DNA from: Temnopleurus reevesii
Taxonomy: Eukaryota > Echinodermata > Echinoidea > Temnopleuroida > Temnopleuridae
DNA: 39,696 nucleotides
NCBI GenBank assembly: GCA_036244855.1
Contig: BQKZ01000601.1
Coordinates: 6,557 to 46,252, forward strand
Direction of reading: 5' to 3'
Within the stretch, counting starts at the first letter, position 1. Every line of letters begins with the position of its first letter. Below the pieces are notes generated by a model. That model made no database searches and had not been told where the DNA came from. It saw nothing but the letters and a program-made list of their open reading frames with translations. Below, one piece after another: positions 12,251 through 21,753 of the stretch. The position numbers and the translations under genes are program-made.

Positions 12251-12259
12251 TTAATAATT

Positions 12260-12990
12260 TTACTCCGAGAGACCGTTTAAGGGGTGTCTGAGGGAAAAAC
12301 GGTTCGATAAATTGCAAGAAGAAGAGATTTCTATATTTTTAGCAAAACACATATATTTGTATATGCCTAAAAGTCTGTTTGGTACAGTTCTGGCAAATTG
12401 GTGGAAATGAAAAAGTTCCATTACCGTAATCGAATCTGCACCAAAATCAGACTTAACTCTGAAATTGACCCAATATAATGTTAGATATGGAATGATGAAT
12501 GTGGAAACATATATCAATATCCATGATCTACTTTCTTTACATCCGTGCAATTACTTTAACATCATCTCGATATCAGGTGTGAAAATACACTTACCAGCGA
12601 ACTTGGAGTACCCCAATATAGATTAAGACGTGATAGGATATCACACTTGGCGCCACAATAATCCCTTCATTTTTTAGATGACGAATGTCAATTTTACAAA
12701 AGATTGATCAAAATATTAATTTATCAAAATACGCTATACAAGTAGCCACAATTATCATTATTGTAATATAGTTAATGATGGTGAAAAGCCTGAGCCATTT
12801 TTCAATGAGATCGTTTAAAAAATAGGTTATTGGTGTTTCAATATACAATTTCCCTAAATCTCGATTTACGGGGTATTCCACATGACCACAAAGTCGCTTA
12901 TCTAACCACGTTTCGAGTGAAAGAGGAATGAATCATATCTATGTTTTCAAGAAGTGATAGGAGTCAAAGGATATTCTTGCATGAAGACAA
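12260..12990. other. Intron-like AT-rich stretch
   Basis: It lies between the coding exon and the repeat at 12993. I see no coding potential, only scattered poly-A/T. Confidence 0.5.
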
Positions 12991-12992
12991 AC

Positions 12993-13133
12993 AAATCCCG
13001 ACATAGCGCCAATACAATTGGCATCCTATCGAATAACGGTTTATTCTATAGAAGGACACGTTTCAATGGATTTGTGACTCATTTAGTGTAACAATACCCA
13101 GTGGCTCCTGTCACTTCATGAAAACACGGACGA
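12993..13133. repeat. Dispersed repeat family E, copy 1
   Basis: The segment from AAATCCCGACATAGCGCC through GAAGGACACGTTTCAATGGA to AAAACACGGACGA recurs at 26688-26827 and 27174-27312. On the minus strand all copies share a short frame segment VRV with K then stop at the right edge. This could be the end of an old coding region or chance. Type of element unknown. Confidence 0.65.
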
Positions 13134-13234
13134 TATGTTTCCATAGGTTACCTTGCTTGTGGCCCATTTTGGAATGCTGGGCCAAACGTAAGGTTGCATC
13201 TTTGTTGCTTTCAGTATTGCTTACGGCAATTCGA

Positions 13235-14739
13235 CAAAGTGCGTCTAGCCTTGAATTCGAGATCACTGTTTTGCCAGAGGAAAAGAGATGAACAAGCAAA
13301 AAACAAGTGATGAAAAAGCAAAGTATAGCCCTTGGCAGGAGGCGACGAAATCGGAAAAGTAACTGAAAGACGAAAATACATTTTCTAGATCAATCATGAT
13401 TGTTTCGTCTGACCGGATATGTCACTTCAAAATTCAAATTCTCGTTGACAAAAACGCTGCGAATCCCATTCGAATTTAAAGATGTTTTTTCCTAACCAAA
13501 TCATTAACACACTCTTTGTAATAATGTTTTGTTGTCACGCGAGACTAAGCACGAATTAAAGTCTTATTCATTTGATTTATTCCTCCCGAAAGCAATAGCA
13601 ATAGGATTCGAAACATTCGAAATAAAATCTTTGAGCTAAAATGTATTTTTTTTTATTTGCGCCTTATATGTACAAATGAAAATACACGAAAATAAACATT
13701 CTTAATCCTTATTTCATAGGGTCATCACTCAGAATCATTTCATCACACTAATTTCATGAAGAACATCATCATCATCCTCTTTTGCAATTATTCTATGTTT
13801 TTTTTTATTATAGGTCTGTGATGTGGTATGATTATGTAAGGAGTTTTAAAACATACAATTGCATTAATGCTCTGACGTCCTCATTATATTTTGACTCTTT
13901 TTTCAGATAGAGACGACACCATGAACGCGCAAGAAGAGGAGTAAACATTATTTTTTTTCAGGTGAGAGTTTGTTCTTTAAGGTATACACATTATAGAGTG
14001 TCGTAAATATTCAGAAAACAATGCTCGGATTATGATAAACTTTTGCTCGTACAACGCATTTGATGGGGGTTCGCCGGACAGGTTACATTCCAGAATATAG
14101 TTCGGGCCAAATTGAATAATGTATTTATATATTTATTATAGTCTTCTTTAAAAACAGGGTAGGTGCATTCATTTATACAAACTGCTTTACAAGCACGCCC
14201 TGTGTACAATAAATATACATACAATGAAAAATACAATGAATAAAGATGAATATAAAATACATTATCATTCAAATACATAATTAAAATACAAAACAGAGAG
14301 AACATTACATAAAACTAGATTGCCAGTTTGGAGCCTATTTGAAAAGACACCTCCCCCTCCCCTCCCCCACTTCCCCTTGTGAAATCACTTGGAAGTAAAA
14401 AGTGACAATTTGGAGGAAAGAATTACAATAAATTTTGGGCAGTTTGACATGCACGCTTAAAAGGTACCAGAGAATCTAATAACTGTGCAGCAATGAAATC
14501 GTTAGTCATACTGCAAAAAAAATCTTATGTTATGTTAATCATAATATACACTCGATTTTAGAATGATGAATTTCGTCACAATTAATTATTAGTTTTAGAT
14601 ATGATTAAAATATAAGTTATCATTTACTAGTACAACAAAGAAGACAGAGAGGGATGTTGTTTTGCAATGATGCACAGATAGTTAACAATAGCACATGAAG
14701 GACAATGAATTATACAACCATGTCAATACAGACATTTTA
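13235..14739. repeat. Duplicated block, copy A (ends at single N)
   Basis: It starts with CAAAGTGCGTCTAGCCTTGA and ends with CAATACAGACATTTT, exactly as copy B does at 14741-15948. The two differ by indels. Copy A has an extra stretch of about 400 bp (14060-14470). Copy B instead carries a 175-bp MITE. The N at 14740 is the join. Two unmerged haplotypes are more likely than a true tandem duplication. Confidence 0.7.
13907..13940 (+). other. Candidate 34-nt mini-exon (copy A)
   Basis: A pyrimidine tract and acceptor (CTCTTTTTTCAG) precede ATAGAGACGACACCATGAAC, then GCGCAAGAAGAGGA, then a GTAAAC donor-like site. The 34 bases are identical in copy B (15499-15532), while the T tract before them differs in length, as expected of an exon with a tolerant acceptor. 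In frame +2 it reads RDDTMNAQEE. From exon 1 it is entered in a phase that stops early: IETTP-stop after TAC, or an immediate stop after GA. It would then carry the stop codon of the secreted-protein gene. Confidence 0.4.
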
Positions 14740-14740
14740 N
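14740..14740. other. Single-N assembly join
   Basis: The unresolved base sits precisely between the end of copy A and the start of copy B of a duplicated block. It is likely a placeholder for a gap between overlapping contigs. Confidence 0.75.
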
Positions 14741-15266
14741 CAAAGTGCGTCTAGCCTTGAATTCGAGATCACTGTTTTGCCAGAGGAAAACAGCAAAAAA
14801 GTAATGTTGACAAAAACAAAGTATAGCCCTTGGCAAGAGGCGAAGAAATCGGGTAACAATATCAAAGCCGATAATACGTTCTCGAGATCAATCATGTCCT
14901 GCTTTGTATGACCGTATAATTCTCTTCAAAATTCAAATTCACTTCCAATTCAAACAAGTTCGAAATTGCACAAAATATCGAAACATTATTAGCCACAGTT
15001 TATTTCATGCGTGATAATAATGCGAGCAATTGTATGTGCAACATTTGACATTTTTGACCTAAAATCTTATTTGATTTACCACTTCTACGCACACATGGAA
15101 ACACACTTAATTTTTATTTCATAGGGTTATCACTCGGAACCATTTCATCAGAATAATTTCATGAAGAACATCATCATCCTCTTTTGCAACTATTTTTTTC
15201 TATGTTGTATTATTTATCTAATTATAGGTCTGTGGTGTGGTAAAATTATGTAAGGAGTTTTAAAAC

Positions 15267-15441
15267 AACACGATATAAACTATTTCCGAAAAATTAGGTC
15301 GAACGCAGACAATAGATCCGTACGCCGTGTATTCAATTGTGCGGACACAACAATGACAAGCTGGTTCCGATTTCAATAGCATTACAAAGGAGCAATGAAT
15401 TTGCGTTCGACTTATTTTTCGGAAATAGTTTATATTGTGTT
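15267..15441. mobile_element. MITE family A, complete copy with terminal inverted repeats
   Basis: The left end (AACACGATATAAACTATTTC then CGAAAAATTAGGTCGAACGC) is the near-exact inverse of the right end (GCGTTCGACTTATTTTTCGG then AAATAGTTTATATTGTGTT). Each terminal repeat is about 39-40 bp. The element is 175 bp long and does not code. The matching place in copy A (about 13848) lacks it, so an empty site is visible in the same window. Other members lie at 3687, 18301, 25620 and 39279. Confidence 0.85.
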
Positions 15442-15498
15442 TAACCAACAATTGCATAAATGCTCTGACGACCTCATTATCTTTTGGCTCTTTTTCAG

Positions 15499-15532
15499 AT
15501 AGAGACGACACCATGAACGCGCAAGAAGAGGA
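15499..15532 (+). other. Candidate 34-nt mini-exon (copy B)
   Basis: It is identical to 13907-13940, with acceptor GCTCTTTTTCAG and donor-like GTAAAC. If the two blocks are haplotypes, only one of the two exists per chromosome. Confidence 0.4.
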
Positions 15533-16131
15533 GTAAACATTATTTTTTTCAGGTGAGAGTTTGTTCCCTAAGGTATACTCATTATAGAGTGTCGTAAATA
15601 TTAAAAAAAACAAGGCTTGGATTATGATACACTTTTGCTCGTACAACGCATTTGATGGAGATTCTCTGGACAGCTTACATCAACGTATATTATTCCACAA
15701 TGTGGTTCGAGAAAAAATTCAATGACGAAATCGTTATGATATGTTAATCATGATATTTACTCAATTTCAGAATTATGTATTCCGTCAAATTGATTGAAAT
15801 TAGTTTTAGATATAATTAAAATATAATTCATCATTTTCTAGTACAACAAAGAAGACAAAGAGGGATTTTGTTTGCTATGATGCACAAATATTTAACAATA
15901 GCACATGAAGGACAATGAATTATACAACCATGTCAATACAGACATTTTCAGAAGACTACTTTATTCTATTTGTTCAGTGTTATATTCCTCCTGTTGCAAT
16001 ATATTACCATAATCCTTTTCATAGCATTATAATTGAAAATAAACAATTTCACACGATATGTTATATTCAAAATTCATATATGATTAATTTTTCATCGTTG
16101 CAGAAACCCACCCACCGACCCAAACTGCTAA

Positions 16132-16287
16132 TCAACCCGACGAGCAATGCCGCCCTCTCTTGGTTACCTCGGACGCAAGAGGCCCAACACCTGCCCCTTT
16201 AAATGTATTCGTTCTCCACACGGCTTCATTCCACTCCGTCCGATCAGTCTTGCGGTCGCAATATCCACAACCTGACAACGCCGCCAT
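16132..16287 (-). CDS. Possible first coding exon on the minus strand (51-residue frame)
   Basis: The minus strand reads MAALSGCGYCDRKTDRTEWN, continues with EAVWRTNTFK and GAGVGPLASE, and reaches a stop at 51 residues. The start lies in AACAAAATGGCGGC, a near-perfect YY1-type site often found at first exons of TATA-less genes. A donor-like GAG/GTAACC occurs after residue 40. Composition is coding-like, but I recognise no family. It competes with the + strand terminal-exon reading of the same DNA. Chance within a GC-rich patch is a fair alternative. Confidence 0.25.
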   Translation of the reverse strand: MAALSGCGYCDRKTDRTEWNEAVWRTNTFKGAGVGPLASEVTKRGRHCSSG

Positions 16288-16426
16288 TTTGTTCGCGACC
16301 AGAAACATTAGCTACACCACGATCTGCATTCTAGTTAGACTGTAAATACGCTAGTTCTGACGTTTTGCCGTATAAAGTCTTGGGATGGTGAGATATTGTT
16401 CTCCTTCAATAGCTTGCCACCGCCAA

Positions 16427-16432
16427 AATAAA
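16427..16432 (+). terminator. Poly(A) signal AATAAA
   Basis: A canonical hexamer at the end of the candidate terminal exon, followed by AACTTTGAATG. It fits 3' end formation of the gene that begins at 11,881. Confidence 0.5.
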
Positions 16433-16449
16433 ACTTTGAATGACGAATG

Positions 16450-17055
16450 AGTTCTAGTACATCTGACTATGGCACGTGAATCTGGACATCGTTATCGGAC
16501 ACCTTTAAAAGTTGTCAAATCAAGCATGGCGAGCATGGCGATCATTTAGATTCCATAGCATCTTTTCTTTCTGAAATAATTATTTATTTAATGCTCTTGT
16601 AGGAACTGTGATATCAAAATGTAGATGTGCAATGGTAAATCATGATCGGCCGTATTTACAAATTTTCAGTAGTAAACACAACCTATTCAGTTGCAAAGTG
16701 TTTGCAGACAATGTTCGTATCAACGAGGACCAAAGAACTAGGGACGATCTCATAAGACTTCATTAACTTTTGCGATCAACATGAATTGATATAACGTGCA
16801 ATGCTCAGTATTTTATTCCCGTAGAGTGCAATGTTCTGTACATTTTAACTTATTTTTGTAAAACATTCCTTTCCTAAGAATCTTAAAGCAATGTGAGTTT
16901 GTCCAGTTTATTTACTTACATTAGTAATGCTTTCATTATTAATGCGTCGTTGATTTATTTGTGTACATAATGATAGAAATTTACTTACATCTAATTTTAT
17001 ACATTGTGCAAAGTGTTGAATTTTTGGATTTCGACTGCTTGGAGAAACCTGCCTA
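16450..17055. other. AT-rich spacer, nothing recognised
   Basis: No coding frame, inverted repeat or known motif stands out. Confidence 0.5.
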
Positions 17056-17056
17056 T

Positions 17057-17238
17057 CATAGGGGGTGTTGCGAGAAAGTTACAGTCAATTGCAAGTTGCA
17101 GTTAATCGGCAAGCATCAGTCAAAACTATTATAATTTTATCTTGCGTATTGAAAGGAAGGATTCAAAGCGCGTGTTTCAATTTGCAACTGATGTGCAGTT
17201 TTTCGATCAATTGCGACTTTCTAGCGACACCCTTATAG
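17057..17238. mobile_element. MITE family C (GGGGGTGTTGC termini), copy 1
   Basis: The left end CATAGGGGGTGTTGCGAGAA is the inverse of the right end TAGCGACACCCTTATAG, and both arms carry CAATTGC / GATCAATTG further in. About 182 bp, non-coding. A second copy lies at 24730-24914. Confidence 0.7.
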
Positions 17239-18149
17239 ATTAATGTACATAGCAGTAGTCTTTCCAAGGTACAGTATATGCTGTGTAAACGTCGACCTGT
17301 GAGCTAATATATAAACGTGTGATGCTCGGACGGTTTGGTTACACTAAGCTGTGGAGGGGTAGGTTATTGTCCTCGAACAATAGCTTGCCTCTTCAAAGTC
17401 TTAATTTACCGAAAGCGTTCTGGCGCAGTACTGGAATAAGCAATCATCTTGTTTGAGCTATGTTTCAATAATTTAGCATTGGCTTAGGTAAATACATGAC
17501 TTTTCAACAATTTTATCATATTCACGTTGAAAATACCCTTTCTTTTTCGTCTTACAAATCAAATGAATATACTTAAAAGTGTTAGCGCGACAAATGTTAT
17601 CATTGGAAATTCTAATAATGAATATCATATTACATTTCACTAAAGGTGATTAAAACACTTGGGTTCGAACACTTTTTTTTTAAAAACAGGAATAAGAAAT
17701 ATGTGTTGTGGTTGTCAATACTCGACATCATATGAAAATAAGAATGATTCTTGGATGTACATTTCGATGATATCTATCGCGACATAACATGTATGCTAGA
17801 ATATGATATGTTGCAAGCTAAATATGCTTACATGTATATTCAAATAGATATCTTTCGACACGCACAGCTTAAAGTACTCAGATTTTTTGCTGTCCTTGCT
17901 CTATTATTGTCCCGCGGCTCTGCAATTTAATAAAGTGCTTTGTTAGAAATGATAGAATAGCATTTTTGTTCCAAATAAATCATTTCATACCCCAAGTGTA
18001 TAATTGTACTGCTGCAGAGTTGTTTCTGAAAAGAGTACGCGTTCCATATAGCATATAGCATGACCTGAAAAGTACACTAAGCGGTTGGAAAAGGGCTTTT
18101 ATAGGGGTCTTCACGTTTACTATATTTAGGAACCCCCGTTGCATTAAAA

Positions 18150-18295
18150 TTTAGAATTATGACAACTTTGCAAATAATGGTAACCTGGTAACTACTATGA
18201 CAACGGTATCCACTAGCCAATCATCATCAAAGATTCCACAGGACATATCATGACATATCATTGATTACAAAGTTGTCACAATTTTCAGCCTTGAA
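18150..18295. mobile_element. Possible MITE with GACAACTTTG arms
   Basis: AATTATGACAACTTTGCAAA on the left is the inverse of GATTACAAAGTTGTCACAAT on the right. This gives an imperfect inverted repeat of about 25 bp around a 100-bp core. It is followed directly by a family A copy. Confidence 0.5.
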
Positions 18296-18300
18296 CATGA

Positions 18301-18468
18301 AATAAACTATTTCCGTATAAAAAACAAGTGTATCATGGGACAATAGATCCGTGCAACATGTATTGAACTGTACGGACAATCGCTAACAGGTACCGATTTC
18401 AATAACATTACATAGGACAATTGAATTGGCATTTGACTAAATCTTACGGAAATAGATTATATCATGTT
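18301..18468 (+). mobile_element. MITE family A, copy with diverged left arm
   Basis: The left end AATAAACTATTTCCG, inner AATAGATCCGTGCA and right end TCTTACGGAAATAGATTATA match the complete element at 15267-15441, with substitutions throughout. Confidence 0.7.
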
Positions 18469-18494
18469 CTTTCTGCAACGGTCCCTTAATAGAA

Positions 18495-18635
18495 CTTTAA
18501 GCCCCAGTCACAAAGAAGCCCGGAAGCAACACGATTGAACACGACCCTTTGTTAAATTCACAATTAACTACCCCCGAACAAAGAGTCGTATTCAATCGTG
18601 TTGCTTCCTGGCTTCTTTGTGACTGGGGTATTAAA
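18495..18635. mobile_element. Palindromic MITE family B, copy 2
   Basis: The left arm GCCCCAGTCACAAAGAAGCC continues to GGAAGCAACACGATTGAACA. The right arm is its near-perfect inverse, ending GCTTCTTTGTGACTGGGGTA. Stem about 55 bp. Related to 10212-10345. Confidence 0.8.
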
Positions 18636-18734
18636 TTGTTACCCAAAATGCTCCAAAATACCTTGAACCAATCCCCTTGAAATATTTGTAAGGATTTTCA
18701 TACAACCATTTTAAAGGTGTTTGGATATGTAAGG

Positions 18735-18832
18735 ACTAATGCCCCGGTCACATAGGGTCGCGGAAGCAACACGATTGAACACGACCCTTTGTTAAGTTCA
18801 CAATTAACTGCCCCCGAACAAAGAGTCGTATT
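18735..18832. mobile_element. Palindromic MITE family B, copy 3, truncated
   Basis: The left arm (GCCCCGGTCACATAGGG, then GGAAGCAACACGATTGAACA) and loop are intact. The right arm stops after GAGTCGTATT, where an (AAT)n tail begins. This shows that another element inserted into or replaced the end. Confidence 0.75.
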
Positions 18833-18925
18833 AATAATAATAATAATATATGTGTCTTATATAGCGCACTTTCCACCCTAATTAGGTGCTCAAGGCGCTC
18901 AGAGCAAATTCATTACAGAAAAGAA
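18833..18925 (-). mobile_element. LINE/SINE 3' tail, (ATT)n with GCGCTATATAA motif
   Basis: On the minus strand the sequence runs GAGCGCCTTGAGCACC, GGAAAGTGCGCTATATAAG and then ATT repeats. This layout is familiar from 3' ends of L2-like elements and their SINEs in animals. A similar tail on the other strand is at 26311-26376. The family assignment comes from memory of the motif only. Confidence 0.45.
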
Positions 18926-18939
18926 ATAACAAGGAAAGT

Positions 18940-18940
18940 N
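18940..18940. other. Single-N assembly join
   Basis: An unresolved base. Unlike three other Ns in the window, I see no repeated sequence on its two sides. Confidence 0.6.
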
Positions 18941-19104
18941 TTAAAGAATCCTTCAGAACCCCTTTTATCGAGGATGCAACTATGGGGAGGGGGGGGGTCA
19001 CGAATTGTCTCTTTTCTAAAAGAATTATTGAACAACAAAAGTAAAAGTCAAAGGGGGGGGAATGGGAACTTTAAACAAAACAATCAGGAGGTAGTGTGAC
19101 GGTA

Positions 19105-19188
19105 ATCCAGGTCGGAAGAGGAAGGGGACGGAAAAGAGAGCGAAGGAGAGAGAGAGATAGAGAAAGAAAGAGAGATAATGAGAGAGAT

Positions 19189-19225
<37 letters not shown>

Positions 19226-19274
19226 TAGCGAGAGAGAAAAGAGAGAGAGCAAAATAGAGGGGGAAAAGATAGAA

Positions 19275-19319
<45 letters not shown>

Positions 19320-19345
19320 GGGGAGAGGGGAGGGGGCAGGTAAGT
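19105..19345. repeat. Long (GA)n-rich purine tract
   Basis: About 240 bases are almost pure purine on the + strand, built of GA, GAAA and GGGA units. Two overlapping serine/leucine frames on the minus strand derive from it and are not genes. Such mirror-like purine runs can adopt triplex structure. Confidence 0.9.
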
Positions 19346-19773
19346 AGGTAGTGTTGATAAAAACAGTAGCATGTGTGTTGCATCAGATAAACTGACGCGA
19401 AACACCAAAACAATTGAAATACACAATTCATGTCACACACTATATGGCTGCTGAGGTTAGAATTAATTTTGATGATGAAATCATGCACCAAAGGTTATAT
19501 CTTTTTTCATTACAATTTTCCCTCCTTCTGTTGAGGGATACAATCAGATGCTATATTTAGCTTCAACCGAGTAATAATATTTTGCAATTTTGCGCTGAAT
19601 CGGGGTAATGATTGTTTCGACACCTATCGATTTAGCGACAATTATTGATGCTTGATTGAAAACTTGTTTACTATTCACATGAGTAGGGTTGACACGAGAA
19701 CTACGACAGTTATATTTTGAATAATACGTATGCCCTATTCGACAACTATTTACAACATGAATAGCAACTAAAG

Positions 19774-20472
19774 CCAGGCTGACACTTGCACGACTTTTGG
19801 CCACGATTTACGCCCATTTTAGGGCACGAACTGGGAGGCTCCCACACTGTACACGACTAGTTCACCCATAGTTCACGCTTAGTTCACGGATCGTTCACGA
19901 ATACGTGGCCATCCGAGTCCACATTGACACAATGTGCAGCTGTGTTGCCGGGATAACATCGACACTTATTGATATGATGACTGGGGGCTATTTGCGGCAG
20001 TTCGTGACAGTCGTGGCATGGCGCACACTGCCACCTATTGGTACGCATTCTCCCGCATCGTCCCAATGAGTTCACGAACACTTCGCGCATAGTTCACGAC
20101 CCGGGAGGTGTTTCACCTAGATAAGAAAGACTTTACGCACGACTTTACGTTCGACTGGTATCCTTTCTTGCGCGTAATCCTTCATAATATTACGCGCATT
20201 CAGCGCAAGAAGGGATACCAGTCAGCGCAAGAAGGGATACCAGTCGAACGTAAAGTCGTGCGTAAAGTCTTTCTTATCTTTGTGAAACACCACCCCGATC
20301 GCGAAATTTTGTCGTGGACAAAATTGTAAACTTTTCAAAATGTTCATCCCGACATCGCTTGCAGTCACGACGGGTTTACGCACAGTTCAGGTCAGTTTGC
20401 GACTAGTTTGCGCACTGGGAAGACTCGAGTCGTGCCAATGCGTGCCACAAAGTCGTGCAAGTGTCAGTCTGG
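19774..20472. mobile_element. Foldback-type element, about 700 bp
   Basis: The termini CCAGGCTGACACTTGCACGA and (inverted) CCAGACTGACACTTGCACGA differ at one base of 20, and similarity continues inward. The left part contains several near-direct GTTCACG units (about 19860-19905 and 20090). Near the middle-right lies a 67-nt by 67-nt inverted repeat (20107-20173 with 20225-20291). No transposase frame is visible, so it would be non-autonomous. Sea urchins are known for foldback (TU) elements; whether this belongs to that group cannot be told here. Confidence 0.75.
20107..20291. repeat. Near-perfect 67-bp inverted repeat inside the foldback element
   Basis: The left arm runs from GGTGTTTCACCTAGATAAG to GGTATCCTTTCTTGCGC. 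The right arm is its inverse with only a few mismatches. A 22-nt piece (AGCGCAAGAAGGGATACCAG then TC) is present twice in tandem at 20203-20245, extending the right side. Confidence 0.85.
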
Positions 20473-20724
20473 TATTACTCTTAATAACGTGATTTACCGA
20501 TTGCTCTTTGACGTGAACTCAGCGAAAAAAAATGTAATCGACATGGGCGACTTAAACATTCATTATCATTATTGCGAACGCTCTTTACGTTTTATTGTAA
20601 AATCCTGCTTAAATGAAGCATGATACCCCGAAACATCTGATTTTATCCTCCCTCCCCCACAAAAGAAAAGACGATGATACCAAACGAAAAATTATTGTCC
20701 TTGCGTAAGATTGGAATCATTGAA

Positions 20725-20960
20725 TGGGGGTCGAGCAAGGCCTCCTACTTTTCACCGCGGCGCCTCTGTTCTGCATTTTAGAAACAGTGCTCGACCCCAC
20801 TTTAACCATGATCCCGGCCTCTATTGGCCAATCCTAGATCATCCCCCAGCAACAGCTGATTGACTACAAACCAGACTCGGCACATATTATTATCGTTTTC
20901 ATGAAGCGTAAAACCAATTAATTTTAACCTCCTTTCAGCTCATCCAACATGGCGGTACTT
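20725..20960 (+). promoter_or_regulatory. Possible TATA-less promoter region with YY1-type site
   Basis: A GC-richer patch in AT-rich DNA holds a short inverted repeat (TGGGGGTCGAGCA / TGCTCGACCCCA), an ATTGGCCAAT box, a CAGCTG E-box and CCAACATGGCGG, close to the YY1 consensus. The ATG at 20949 opens a 22-codon frame (MAVLLLKKLMSKSRLFCIRQ then IL). No following exon was identified. Confidence 0.25.
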
Positions 20961-21731
20961 CTTTTAAAAAAATTAATGTCAAAATCTCGACTCTTCTGTA
21001 TCCGTCAAATCCTATGATATTTAAACAACAATTATATCGTCTAGACTGCATCAATGTAGAACAGCCCTTGATAAAAGATATTTAGAAATTCGAGAGAGCG
21101 GGATAATAGGTTAATGAGATTGCAGAAAAAAAAACTGACACTCATTAATGTCACTGTGAAGGATATTTATTGAACAATGAGGAAAACTAATATGCATTTC
21201 AGATGATTTCTAGCGGTAATGGATAATCCGGTATAACTAAAAATTTGAAACATACCCAATTTTTTTAATGGCACTATCGATGTTATTACAACTTCAATTA
21301 TACTAAATACACAATAACCCAATAATCTAAGAAAAGGAAATAACCCTTTTAGAAACGTTGTGCTTCGTTTCTTTTCTATCCAAGATTTTTATTCCTAAAA
21401 GGGAGGAAATGTGTGTGTGTTTGGGGGGGGGGATGTAAGTTTACTGAACAGAACATAATTATTTTAATGAATAGAGTGCATCATTAGTCCATTAGTATAG
21501 TAATGCGTGCTTTATATTTAGTATATGCGAAAATGTCCTGTTTCTCTTTCCGGAATAAGTGTGCTAATGCGTTAATTTGTGGACAAATGCAGGTTTTTAG
21601 GAGTGGTTTGAAACGACGCTGTCGTTTAAATGAAAAAAGGGACATCCTATCATATTATGGCTTTAGCCTCTTTACGCTGAGACAAAAAAAAATGTTTCAA
21701 TACCAACAACTGACCTACCATCTTTTTTTTG

Positions 21732-21753
21732 TGGGTGGGGGGTGGGTGGGGGG
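21732..21753 (+). other. G-quadruplex-capable G-run cluster
   Basis: Four runs of three or more Gs separated by single Ts (GTGGGTGGGGGGTGGGTGGG and on) match the canonical intramolecular G4 pattern. Long G tracts also occur at 21906-21921 and 26081-26100. Confidence 0.6.

Larger units (their letters stand above)
14741..15948. repeat. Duplicated block, copy B
   Basis: This is the second copy of the block described at 13235-14739, in the same orientation, with the MITE at 15267-15441 inserted and the 400-bp stretch of copy A absent. It continues without a break into the acceptor and terminal exon at 16104. Confidence 0.7.
16104..16440 (+). other. Candidate terminal exon / 3' UTR of the secreted-protein gene
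   Basis: A good acceptor (TTTTTCATCGTTGCAG) is followed by GC-richer sequence and an AATAAA signal at 16427-16432. If entered from the mini-exon in its open frame, it adds NPPTDPNC and stops. If the stop lies in the mini-exon, all of this is 3' UTR. A 61-codon + frame and a 51-residue minus frame (16132-16287) overlap it, so its true role and strand need transcript data. Confidence 0.4.

Noticed and set aside
13214..13310. Peptide-like + frame YCLRQFDKVRLALNSRSLFC followed by QRKR, resembling a two-cysteine neuropeptide
   Set aside because: The frame is not kept in copy B, which has indels just after the shared part. The shared part is better explained as the duplicated block edge.
15260..15646. 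128-residue minus frame
   Set aside because: It runs across the MITE, and the frame is broken by a one-base difference in the sister copy.
16160..16345. 61-residue + frame
   Set aside because: It requires a start inside the terminal exon and has no signature. More likely 3' UTR.
19025..19491. Two 130-residue serine/leucine-rich minus frames
   Set aside because: They are translations of a GA microsatellite and shift freely between frames. No start context or domain.
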